From Adineta ricciae (taxonomy: Eukaryota > Rotifera > Eurotatoria > Adinetida > Adinetidae): 64,000 nt of DNA. Positions 46,721 through 58,705 of the stretch are shown one piece after another. Made by a program: the position numbers and the translations under genes. A model generated the notes under the pieces. The model saw only the letters and a program-made list of their open reading frames with translations, was not told where the DNA came from and searched no databases. The stretch covers positions 101,121 to 165,120 of the forward strand of contig CAJNOJ010000230.1 in NCBI GenBank assembly GCA_905250025.1, read 5' to 3'. How positions within the stretch are numbered: position 1 is the first letter of the stretch; each line of letters begins with the position of its first letter.

Positions 46721-49700
46721 TCACGGATTGCGTATATCATTAAATAGAGCGAGCGGAAAGTATTTAATGTGAGTATGCCATTGGGATGATATTTGAAAGA
46801 ATTTGACATCATCCCATTCTTGACCATCAATATTTACTAAAATAAAACGCGAATTGACAATCCCAAGCTGTACTTTGAAATATAGTGGCTGAGTTGGATA
46901 GTAACATACCCTTCAATACAATGTTTTGTGACTTTGAGGTGCAAACTAAACGATTGATACCGGTTATTTCTTGTCGTTCAATGATTTTATTGAGTTTTTT
47001 GCCAAATTTCATAACTGAAATCAAGATTGCACACGAATGAAGTCCTTCGTGCCAATTTTCACTTACTTTTCTGTCGTTTTTCTCGCGTTATATACGTCAT
47101 AGTCAATGACGGACAAATTTTTCCATCGACGGTTGTATCCGATTGTCTTGTGATTGTTAAAACATGTATATTTGCTTTTAAAGATGATTTTATCGTTCTG
47201 ACTCCATCTTTTTTGTCTTTTTGGTTATCAATAATCGTCCAATAATCAATAGAAAGGTCAAACGGCAAGACCGATGAATCATCCATAGTAGAAGTTTTGA
47301 TTAAATTGCTCATTAGTTTCGATGGCGGAGAAGTTGGAGATAAAAGCTGGTTGTTTTCATCATCCGATGAATCTTTCAATTCGCGCGTCGGATGATTTGT
47401 GATAATCGGCGTAGGCAGAGACGCGGATACCAGAACATTATCTTCCACTGATGAAAATGTACCCAATCGAACGTACTAAATCAAATCGTGTTCTGTTTCA
47501 CAAAAGAACATCGTGATGCGAAGATATACATACGCAAAAGAACGGTAGAAATGTGGGCGATGAGTCATCGTCGGATCTAACAGGAAAAGCACGAATATTT
47601 TCAAGTTAATTGAGAAGAGAAAATGGTGTAGAGAACCTACAGTTTTCCTTTTCGATTGAGCATTACCTCACCCACTGGTAATGACAATGTACGCTGAGAT
47701 GTTTTTAAATATCGAGTAATCTTCTGAGATAGATCTCGCACGTCTAAAAGACAAACCCACAAACTCGAATTGCCGTTGTTTCTTCTCCTAATCACCTGAA
47801 GGTTCATGATTCCCGAACAATACTTCATATTGTGGATCCAAACTACCGAGAAATTTCGCCAAATACGAAGGAACTAAACATCATACATATTGGCATGTTA
47901 AATAACTACTAGAACTTGCCTACATACCTAATGGAACGAAGTAAAATCGAAAACAAGCCATATATTCATGCGGTCGCGATGTTAAACACTCGACGTAAGC
48001 TTGAAGAAATGAATTTATGAACGCATCGTCACCCAGTAGTACAATTCGGATAACTGCTTGAGTTGAACTAAGAATCGAAACATGTGTTCTATTCAAGAAA
48101 TTTGTTTTTCTACAAACCATTTCTGTATTCGTTGAATTAGATTGTTGAATACTCCTTTCGATTCACTCAATGTATTCAAAGCTACAACCGATAGATTATA
48201 ATCTTTAAACTTAGCCGCTGTTATCTAGAAAAACCAGTATGAACTTAGTCTTACAAAATAGTTTAATGTACGTTCGTTTGATTTAGTCCCGTGTAAATGA
48301 AAATAATTGATTCGGGTAGACGATCATTGATGTAGAGCTCTTCCAATTGTTTAATAGCAACTACTGATGGTGGTAGTGCTTTCAGTTCGAGTACTGGCCA
48401 TGGTTCTTGATAAATCTCCTTTGGATCATTATCAACACATGGATCGGATGTATCCGAATCGCAGGGACTATCATTATTGTTTACCGATTGCTTCATCAGA
48501 TACGCATCATCTTCCGACTGTCATAGAGAAGGAAATTATTGTGGGAGATACATAGGAAGTTCGATTTTACTTACACATTTTAATAATTGTAAATGTTCGA
48601 CAGGTGTAAAACCTGGTTTAGGTACAGATTCGATACTCCATTGGTCAACGGGAATAGTACTTTCACTGATATCTGACGGTGGATCTTCTTCGGTATCTGA
48701 CTGACGATCAAATAGAATTCTCTCATATTGATGATCAAACTGAGTAGTTTCAGCTTCGTTCGAATTCAGGATTTTACTTGGATTGTTTCTCGCTTGAGCA
48801 CCTTTACGTTTGAACATTTGAATTAACTTGTTTCGAATCACATTCGGATTGAATTTCTGTTTATTTTTACTATTGAATTCCATGTCACTATCTTCTAGTT
48901 CCGAATTAATTTCCTCTTCGTCGTTATATTCATCATCATCATTGAACGATTTCTCTAAAAATCCAAACGAATCAAATGTTCTACTCGGAAAAAGTTATTC
49001 TACCAAACTGTTGTTGTTTGTCAGTTAATCGATTCGATGCTAAACCCAGGTCCACTGGTTCGACTGCTTCCGATTCGTTCGGGATGGTACTCGATAACGA
49101 TATAATCGAAACGTAACCAACTGGACGGCTTTGCCCTTCAGTCGTTGGCATATCCTCGGAAGTTGTTGAACGAACTTGTTGTTTACTTTTCTCATTGATA
49201 TTTCCATATAAATGCAAATCTATACTCTGAGACTGTTGAATAATCTAGATAAGCCAACATCAATGAGATTCTTTCAATCGCATATCAACTCTTTACTTGA
49301 TTGAGATTAATTTCACCTCTAGCTAATGTTTTATATCCAATCATAGGTCGATTCTTTCGACGCTGAATGTAGATTTGAATCTTATTAATATCCCGTTTGA
49401 AATAATGAGGATACTAGAAAAATACATGTCAGAAATTACGAATCCGTTAGCAAACTGAATACATACAGTGATTATATATTGTAGATTGACAGGTACATCT
49501 AAAGTCCCATCTTGTTGCAGAGGAATATCACAACAACGAAATGTACGTTTGTTACTCTACGGAAAAGATTGCTCAAGGTACGTAGTAGAATGATCCAACA
49601 TTTTACTTGTATCTTTACAGCAACAACAATCGCATTCAAATCGCTGCCGTCGACAAGTCGATTTAAAACCAAACGAACAATTGTGAATTTACAGAGTCTA

Positions 49701-49812
49701 AACAAACAACATCTAGGTATATATTATTCTTGACGTTTATAGCGTACCGTGGTATACATGTGGAGCTATTATCGACTTCTAGCTGAGCGTAGGCCATTAA
49801 AGTAGTGACCAT
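46721..49812 (-). CDS. PACS1: Phosphofurin acidic cluster sorting protein (PACS)
   Basis: Cytosolic adaptor that sorts membrane proteins with acidic clusters between TGN, endosomes, ER and mitochondria. The start at 49812 gives [22 protein letters not shown], then [14 protein letters not shown] and [11 protein letters not shown] of the cargo-binding (furin-binding) region. [37 protein letters not shown] follows. A long acidic, Ser-rich middle contains DDEDARS-like clusters. The C-terminal half has [81 protein letters not shown] and [29 protein letters not shown]. These follow vertebrate PACS colinearly. Many short introns. Its start lies 216 nt from the divergent HIBCH start. Confidence 0.93.
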
Positions 49813-50028
49813 TTTGAGAATGAGATGGACTGATACGTTCGAATGTGAATTCTGAAGAAAATATTTTCATTGATCGATCGTTTTCAACTTCGTCAGATGG
49901 TAAATAACTGTAAGTCTTTGTCGGAAATATCTGACTGGTTGCAAATCAACGAATAGATGTCGTTTCCTTTGATTACGTTTCGCGAATAGAATCTATGTTA
50001 GAAAATCAACCCTCACTTGCTTTCGTTC
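49813..50028. promoter_or_regulatory. Head-to-head promoter region of PACS and HIBCH
   Basis: 216 bases between two divergent start codons, so both promoters and 5' UTRs must share it. No clear TATA box was found on either strand. Confidence 0.5.
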
Positions 50029-51635
50029 ATGTTTCGAACACTAGTAACTCGATCGTGTTTACCTCGAATTTATCCACGAGGTTGTCTTCATTTAACGACA
50101 CTGAAACTGGCGGAAGCATCGAATAAAGATGTACAGGAAAAACCGTCGGCAAGTTTAACTGATGAAGTCAAATTTGATTATATTAATAAAACAGGTATAA
50201 TTCTGTTGAATAAACCGAAAGCATTAAATGCTTTGTCATTATCAATGGTTCAACAAATCTATCCGAAAATGAAAGTAAGAAAAAATAGAGGAGAATTTCC
50301 TTTTCAAAAACAAATGTTTGTACGCAGGAATGGGAATCGGATGGTAAAACAGAATTAGTGATCATTAAGAGTACGAGTCCGAAAGCGTTTTGTGCTGGTG
50401 GTGATATAAAAGGTAAAAAATGGATATTGTAAATAAAATGTTGCCTATTTATATCATCTAGCACTTCTGAGTAAAACATCCGATGGTGAACGACTTCGAA
50501 ATGAATTCTTCCGAGAAGAATATAAATTAAATAATCTAACTGGAAACTATCGATTACCGTACGTCGCGATTATCAACGGTATTACCATGGGTGGAGTAAG
50601 TCAGTCGAGATGTGGAAAGATCGTTGAGAATCTGTTGTTAGGGTTGCGGTTTATCGGTACATGGACCATTCCGGGTAGCAACAGAGACAACAACGATTGC
50701 AATGCCAGAAACAGCGATTGGTAAATGAATCATTTCGAAATAAAAACTAAATGATGATCCCTTTTGCAGGTCTGTTTCCCGATGTTGGCGGTTCACATTT
50801 TCTACCACGATTGCCTAACAATCTTGGAGTATTTCTTGGATTGACTGGTTACCGTCTACGTGGAATCGATGTGCTTCATGCTGGTATTGCTACACACTTT
50901 GTTCCGAGTGATCGAGTAAAGACTGTCGAAGTTAAGCAGCCAAGAAATCTTGTTGTATTTAGTTAGAAGAAGTGGAACGAAGACTTATCGAAATACCAAA
51001 AGCAAATTACAACTCCGTCAAAGAAGTTTTAGATAAGAGCAGTCAATCAGCGGTAAAGACGAATGATAGTTATAGTTGTTGATCTGTATGCTCTTTCCAT
51101 TAGATTCAATCACAGCCACCGTTCAGCCTTCAAGAGCAACTGCCATTAATCAATCGATTGTTTTCTATAAATACGAAAGATGTCGAAACTATATTCGAGC
51201 AATTGAAATCCGATGGCTCCGAATTTGCTTCGAAACAATTATCCACACTGGAGAAAATGGTTCGTTGCTCACGTGAATCGTCTTGTTTTTTTTTCGCAAA
51301 GACGATATTCATTGTAGAGTCCAACATCACTTAAACTAACCTTCGAGCAGTTGAAACGTGGTCAAAAACTTGATTTGAAAGATTGCCTGATAATGGAATA
51401 TCGCATGGTTCAGAACGTCATGAACGGTCACGACTTTTTTGAAGGCGTTCGATCTGGTAATTGTTCTTTCTTTCTTTCCTCCATAGAATTTTGATCGAAA
51501 TTTTCATTCATTTCAGTTCTTATCGATAAAGATAACAAACCACAATGGAAACCGAATACACTCAAAGGCGTATCGGACAAAGATATCGAAGCATATTTTG
51601 CAAAACTTTCATCTTCTGATGATTTACGATTATGA
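50029..51635 (+). CDS. HIBCH: 3-hydroxyisobutyryl-CoA hydrolase, mitochondrial
   Basis: Valine catabolism: hydrolyses 3-hydroxyisobutyryl-CoA in the mitochondrial matrix. The Arg-rich N-terminus [25 protein letters not shown] looks like a targeting peptide. Crotonase-fold landmarks: [29 protein letters not shown] (first oxyanion-hole strand), [27 protein letters not shown], then [42 protein letters not shown], and a C-terminal [32 protein letters not shown] and [12 protein letters not shown]. The PDVGGS..LPRL..LG..LGLTG stretch marks HIBCH rather than a plain enoyl-CoA hydratase. Eight or so short introns. An in-frame upstream start is possible but ATG 50029 gives the leader expected. Confidence 0.94.
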
Positions 51636-52013
51636 TAAGAAAAGAAAATCTTTGTTTTCATTTCAATAAAATGATTCCTTGATTGATGAAATAATTCTTA
51701 TCGAATATTCCGTCTGAATACATTAGATCGACCAAAGTCGCTTTGATTAGGATGAATCGGATCGTATTTATTGTAAATCTCATCGATCAAAATTACTTGT
51801 GAATAAATAGCGAACAAGATGTAGAAAAGGCGTTTTCGCCTGTTCAGAGACGAGCGCTAGTGTCGATGCAAAGAATTCCACGAGAAGTAGCGCGTCTGCT
51901 ACAATGAATTGGATTGTTGAAAGAGAACGAGAAGAAATGTTCTCTTTTTTATTCGTTCGACAAAATAATAACATAAAAATTCTCGTTGCACATTTTAGAT
52001 CGTATTATTCCCC

Positions 52014-55000
52014 ATGGTTCGTTGGAGTGATACGTTTTGGGGTGAAGGTAATCGAGGTTTTGAGGTCTTATCCACAAATGTGAAGAATGGAGCGATCGCC
52101 ATCGAAGAATTTCAGCGATTTCTCAATGAAAGGTATTTGTCGAAATGTCGTCGTTTTGTTTTTCAATGTTTATTTATTTGTCACTATTTAGTTCACAATA
52201 TGAATCAGCATATTGTAAAAATCTATCTCGTTTACAATCACAATTATTGAAAGTGCAACATGTTGGAACATTCACACCAATCTGGCAGTCAATACGGGAT
52301 CTGCTGGAAAAAATTGCCTTGGCACATTCATCGACTGTCACTTACTATCAAGATCTACTACGCGAAATACATAATTATCATGATTTGTACCAGAAGAAGG
52401 TGAAAACATCGATACAGAAGGATAGTGATATTACTCGTACGGCTGATCTCGTTTCGCAGTTGAATAATGCATTGAATACGCTCAATAAAGCGAAAGAACA
52501 GTATCATACGATTGGTTTAGACTACGAACGAGCGAAACGTTCAGGAAACAATCTAACGAATGGTACATCCACACCAACACCACAAGATACCACAACATCA
52601 GCGAGTAGTCTAGCTCAAACTGCGTTCAATACGTTAACGTCAACAACGAGGCAATTCGAACGTTTAGAAAAAAAGTACCGACAAGCACATGATGATTATA
52701 AAGCATCGGTGGAAAAGTACAATTCAATACGAACCGAATTCGAAAAACGTTTCTATGAAGGCAAATTCTATTGAAAACCGTTCGAATCTTCCTATCGAAA
52801 TGAAAATGTTCTTTTCGATTCTAGCTTGCACAAAATTTCAAGATTTCGAAGTGGAACACGTGGATAAAATGCTCAACTTTTCTCTGAATTATGCGGAAAT
52901 ACTTAAACGTAATAACGAGCAGACCCGTTTAGCACAAAATGACTTTCAAGAAAGAATCAAACAATTTACTGGTACCGATCTCATCGAAGGCTTCGTCGAA
53001 CAGAAAAAAACAGGCGTCGAGCGACCGGGTAAATATCCTCATGCTCTTATCTCTAAATAAAACTATTTATTGTTTTTACACTCCCTATCTTCATTCCTCT
53101 TTTACTCTCTCCTTGACATTTGTTTTTTCTCAAATAGCTCCCATTCAATTCGAAGAATTAGACAATATCAAATCATCGTTAAATCTTTCATCATCGGTGA
53201 CACCTGACTCAGCAGCAGGTCTATCCGACGAACTAATTACGTTCGATCAATCAGAGGCGAGCGCTCCAACGTTTCAAGTGCATTTTCCTGTTTCATCGCC
53301 GACAATGCTATCGAGTTGGCCATCGACAACAAACATTAAAAAAAGTGAAAGTAATCGAGGTAACGCTTTCGATGTGTGTGTGCCCTTTTTTGTTCCTGTG
53401 CTTATTCTATCCGATCCATTCAGCTCATCCTCATCATCATTATAACGTTTTACATGGTTTGTATACCCTCTCGAAGCACGCATCTACGAAGAATAAAAAA
53501 AGCAAAAGCGAGAAGAATATAGAATAATTGGATAGAGAGCTATTCCCTCTGCTTGCATACACGCAAGAACTTGTTTTTGCTATTGCATGTTTAAGATCTA
53601 CGTGTGTCTAGTGTTTTCTAACTAATCAATGTCCACCTTTGTTTTTCTGACTAATCCAGAGGAAACTAATTGAAAACCGTTCGTTTCAGCCTTGGCTTCA
53701 AATGCGAATATCAATCATCAGCATGTCGCAGTTAATAATCAATCAACAACTTCGCTTGGTAATACTACACCAATGAGTCTGAGTAATCCTAATAATCCAC
53801 TATCTCGTTTGCAAGAAAATAACAATGAATCATCATCTAATCCATTTAATGTGAAAATTCCACGGCCAGCTTTTAAAGGTATGCAGGCTAACAATGGAGC
53901 TTTGCGGATGATAAAATAAATCTCTAGTAGGATTCTGGCCGTCGAATCGTAAAGATAAGAAAGGTGATAAAAAGAAATCAAACAACTCAAAATCCACTAA
54001 AAATGATCCAGTACAACCCCCACCTGTGCTTGATGAAACTAGTTCAATCAATTCAGCAAACGAGAGTAATGGATTTCATAAAATGATGGGTAGTATGGAA
54101 GGATTAAATGATATTCCAAGCAGCATCACCAAAAACAAATGTGTAAGAAGAACATTATATTTGCTTCTGATATTATCGTCGTTTTTTTACATATAGCCAA
54201 CACCAGAACCGTATACACAATCGAGTCCATCAATTTCCAGTAGTGGAATCAATCGTCCGGGATGTCAGAGTACAATTCCATTTTCTTCCACGGCAATGCG
54301 CAAATCAACGAGTTCAAGCGATTCGAGTGACGATGACGATGATGATTTTCGTTTCTCGAAAATCCAATTCAAAATCAATCCATCTACACAAAAGTCTCCC
54401 ATAGCTGAAGAAAGTGATGATGCCAAAATCAGTGACGCTATGCTTCGTATGAATAAAAACATTGGACAACCGGCAACGGCTTCACGCGCTGGAGGACGAG
54501 TAAGTTGATTAGATAAATACTAAATATCATTATTGTTTATCATTTAAATATCATTATCCTCTAGGACGAGGTAAACATTAGATATTGTTTTGTCTAATTG
54601 TTGTGTGGCATGAAAACTAACGTTGCAAAGAACAAAAACTTCTTTTTTTTCCCTTCACATAGAATATTACACTTTTTCTTTCTACGTTTAGAAAATGCCG
54701 GATATGAGCAAGTCTTTGTCCATCGGACATATTGGTTCAAGAATTCCACCTCCACTTCCCTCACGTCCAACCTCGTAAGAAAGACAATCGTGATCTTTTC
54801 TCTTGCTAACCATGGATTTCTTTTCAGAACGCTTTCAACAAGTATCACAACAGATAATCTTCGGCCACTTCCATCATCTCCACCGTCTACATCATTAACC
54901 AATACGTTCGATGGTTTTGAACCGCGTTCACAATCGATGAGTATGTCGTCGAATCATCAAGAAAACATCCCACCAGTTCTCATTCATCCACGTTCGATGA

Positions 55001-57168
55001 CGACAACATCAACAACAGAAAGTATGATTAAGATAAAATTTCATGCGTCCTCTCTTTGTTCGTCATCAAATTTCACTTCCTTAATGGATCCATTCAGGCG
55101 CTCTAAATATAGACACATATCGCCTGCAGTTCAATTTGCCCCTCTCCCTTTTGTCAGCATAGAAAAGCAAACAGCGAAAAATGTCAATGAATATATTACG
55201 ATCGTTTGCATAGAAATTCAACGAAAAACTGTTTGTTGTTTAGGTAAAAAACTAACATCTATATCGTCAACCGACGATGATACTGAAGTGGCAAATACAT
55301 TTCCTGGTGATAGCTCAATCAACAAAGCAGCTCCATTCACTATTCCACGGCCCCCACGACTTCGTCAAACGCCTGTAAGTACCATCTTATGTACATTTGT
55401 GAGAGAAAGATTTCTCTATTTATCGATCTTTTAAATATGTACTTCATGAGAAAAAATCGCATTCGAGATACCAGATCATTCAAATTCGAATGTCACTCAT
55501 TGAAAATATTCGTTCTATTGGAAAACTTTCGATATCGTCAAAAGTGATCGATTTTGCGAACCTTTATCCACCGTTAACAAGAAGAACAAGTATCTAGTCA
55601 ATCATTTCATACAGCTTGAGACAGTTCATCGACATCGTCGTTTAGCGATGCACTTTCTATTCGTAAACTCCTTGAATTACATCGTCTAAACTATTTTCCT
55701 ACTATATTAGATTCGTTCGATAGTTCTTCATATGCATTTTGCCGACAAAAATATCATATTCGCTGCTTAGTATTTAAATTCCGGACATTTGATATCTCAT
55801 TTCCTCTCTAGTCACATCAACCAGTGATGGGTTCAACTGGTCCGTCAATTGCCAATGGCCGTATGACACCATTCATTGCTCCCAACACTCCACACTTCTC
55901 CAATAGTTTAATGACATCGATGGATCAACGCATGTCTCCACTAACGATTGGTGCTACAGATCAAATCCCTATTGCAGTTGCCTTTCAAGAAACAATTCAT
56001 GTTATGATGTCGAGTGATGATCAAACAAAGTAAATTTTCATCTACTTATATCATATCGAATTAGAACCCTTGTTCTTTTTTCAGATGGAAAATCCGTATT
56101 CTTGGTGACATGCTTGTCTCCTTCCCAGCAGCTATCTTAAATCTATTAGTTGACCAATCACCTCATTTGAACGCTTTGGAATTTCGTCTACAAAATTTAA
56201 ATAAAGTCGAAAATGTTATTGCTAACCCTCAATTAGTCTCACAGTAAATCAACACCGATCTAATTTCAACTTCTCTATTTATTCTTCTCTATACGTAGAA
56301 AATCATCAACGCCAGATTCAGAAGGTCCTATTTACACGTTCAACATGGCTGCTCTTAGCAATATTCTTCGTAATCTTCAAGAAAAAAATCGTTCGTTACC
56401 ATTCTTCAATTTTGGTATACTTAAATATGAAGTAATGACGAAAAGTCGATAATTTCCTATACACTCATCGAATTTGCTCGTTCTAGGTTAAACATTCGGG
56501 TACATCAAACATACCCATTCAAGTCACATCTCAATGGACACGAACGTTCGATACAATAACTGTTAATATCAATTATCGTTTTAATAGTTCGGCTCTGCCG
56601 GAATCGATTCGACTAGTAAATGACATGGTTACGTTCTACACGAATATTCCCGATGGTCAACAAGCAACACAATCATCCCCGACTTGTGAATGGTAACGAC
56701 ATGTGGATTACTGTTTTCAGTTTCTCTATACTCACCGATTGATACTCACTAGGTGTTCGAATGAGCATAAATTATCCTGGAAAGTTCCATACATATTCGA
56801 TGGATCTGGTACACTTTCAGCAACATTGATGACCAATCAATCAGCGTCCGATGGTAACGATAGTGATCAACAACCGAAACCACTGACCACGTCATCAGCT
56901 GTTCATGTGCAATTTCTTGCTGAAAACGCACTTTTTTCATCGATTGGTTTCGAATTCGCATGTCGTGGCTATCGTGTTTCACTATTGAAGAAGAAGATCG
57001 CGAGTGGTAAGAAGAAAACCATCACCATCATCCCTATTTCTATTCGCATTTCTTTTCGTCGTAGGTAAATACCAATCAGAACCAGATCAGAGTGAACCTT
57101 TGCAATTCTTCAAACGTCCATCAACGGATCAGAGTCGCATGTCTCTATCAACACCCCTTGTCGCTTAA
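52014..57168 (+). CDS. FCHO2: F-BAR muniscin FCHO1/2
   Basis: Early factor of clathrin-mediated endocytosis that bends membrane and recruits AP-2 and Eps15. Start MVRWSDTFWGE, F-BAR domain: GFEVLSTNVKNGAIAIEEFQRFLNE, long coiled coils (LLEKIALAHSSTVTYYQDLLREI, LNTLNKAKEQYHTI), then EACTKFQDFEVEHVDKML, ending IEGFVEQKKTGVERPG. A disordered linker follows with an NPF, a Ser/Asp cluster before FSKIQFKINP as in vertebrate FCHO, and PPPLPSRP. The C-terminal mu-homology domain begins IPIAVAFQETIHVMM and runs through WKIRILGDMLVSFPA and WKVPYIFDGSGTLSA to FEFACRGYRVSLLKKKIASGKY. The apparent frame break near 52760 is solved by a GC-AG intron, 52761-52824. One long intron lies at about 55374-55811. 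Confidence 0.93.
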
Positions 57169-57485
57169 CTATTTCGCTTAGTCTTAGCAGACACGATGTG
57201 CGATATTTAGTGTGAACAGTTGAATTTATTTACCTTTACCTTTTCTCATTTGGTTATCATACAGTCTCTACGCACATCATTCTATCTTTAGCTGCCATCA
57301 CATATCCCAACTCAACCTGTTTTGTAACCAATCAGAATCATCGGAGAGAAACTTTCTGAATCCCACACGATATGTACATTTATTGCAAATATATATCAAA
57401 TCATATATCGTTCAAAATTTTCTTTTTCATTCTATTTTATGTTTGTTCATCTATATGAAGAGAAGATAATAAAGAAGAGAATCAA
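57169..57485. other. Convergent 3' region between FCHO and AKAP14
   Basis: FCHO 3' UTR with AATAAA at about 57468, directly before the minus-strand AKAP14 stop. No gene seen. Confidence 0.5.
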
Positions 57486-58433
57486 TTAAAAGTCCATTGC
57501 ACTGGCTAATTTCTCTTTCATTAGAAGAATATTTTCTAACCATGTTTGACGAAAACGAAACTTGTCAGGATAATGAATCAAGCGCATGGTTTCGAATGTG
57601 AATGAAACTGGAATAATAGTGTTCTAGAAGACGAAAATTTCGTTTTGAAATGTTTTTCATAGGAAGATTCTTACTTTCGGCTTCACTTTTGAAATATCAA
57701 AAGTGAAATATATCGACGCAGTCTGTTTCGGAATGGGTTGCCGTCGAGTTGGAATAGAATACTGAACCTATGAACGAAGACTTCTATTGACTAATACTTG
57801 CAATGTTCAATTCCTACGCGATAGATATAAAGATCGTTGAATTCTTGCGATTTCTTCTCGATGAAATCAGTTACATATAACCAACATGGATCTTGACCAC
57901 TCAGCGATGTTTTCCATTGCTGAAAGACAAGTGTTCAGCTTAGATTGAGAATCCAAACGAGAGAACTTCACCTTATCAATGTATTCATTGATTTTCTCCA
58001 AGCCGACATTTGTATTCTTGAACTCTTCAATCGTTGGCCATTGTACATTCGACTGTTCTTGCGTGTTCTCCAATTCGACGAAACGACCTCGATCTTTCGG
58101 TTCTTCCTTGTCACTACTCATATGAACTAAAGATTGCGCGACCACTTCATCGACAATTCGATGTGCTTCATGTGCTAATAGATCGTAATCTTCAGATGGA
58201 ATTAGTGTCTAAACATACTCGAAAAATCAACTTGACAAAGTACACAACTATCAATTACATACCTCAGGCATGTTGTTATTATTACCAGTCACTGTGTACA
58301 TTGTAAAATGTCCAAACACTTGAATTTCATCGATTCTAGTCTGTTGCCATGGTAAATATTTAATGTATTTTATTGGTGAATAAGAAATCCAATTAAAAAT
58401 TTTTCTTTGAAATGTCCAATGAATACCAAGCAT
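57486..58433 (-). CDS. AKAP14: A-kinase anchor protein 14 (AKAP28 domain)
   Basis: Axonemal/ciliary anchor for protein kinase A. An amphipathic segment, HEAHRIVDEVVAQSLVHM, fits an RII-binding helix. Then VQWPTIEEFKNTNVGLEKINEYIDK, CWLYVTDFIEKKSQEF, YIYRVQYSIPTRRQPIPKQTASIYFTFDISKVKPK and FETMRLIHYPDKFRFRQTWLENILLMKEKLASAMDF. These match the order and residues of mammalian AKAP14 (KQIDEYFSK, WSISTADLPV, YFTMKVSKTKPP, LVHRPGMVRFRENW). The N-terminal exon (58433-58263) adds about 57 residues (FNWISYSPIKYIKYLPWQ...) not in human AKAP14. About five short introns. Head-to-head with TBC1D22, 272 nt apart. Confidence 0.82.
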
Positions 58434-58705
58434 TCATTCTCTTTCTTTTTCCTTCCTTTTTTCATGTCCTTCGTTCTATTCCCTCGCAAATTATTATTGT
58501 CTTTTTCTTAGTTTCTAAATTTTTCAAGAAAGTGATGTGTTAATTATTAACATTGCCATGTTTGGCAACAGACCAGAAAGTTTGGGGAAAACAGAACATT
58601 CCGTGTCATCCGGTAGGTGAGTTAATCTGCATTGGAATTCTTCGATTCATCGCTTATTTTCTCTGAAGATCACTTTTCTCCACTCAAAACCCATTGAAAC
58701 CAATC

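Noticed and set aside
54598-55434. 278-codon plus frame taken as one exon
   Set aside because: It runs through FCHO introns; the true exons are short pieces of it and of another frame.
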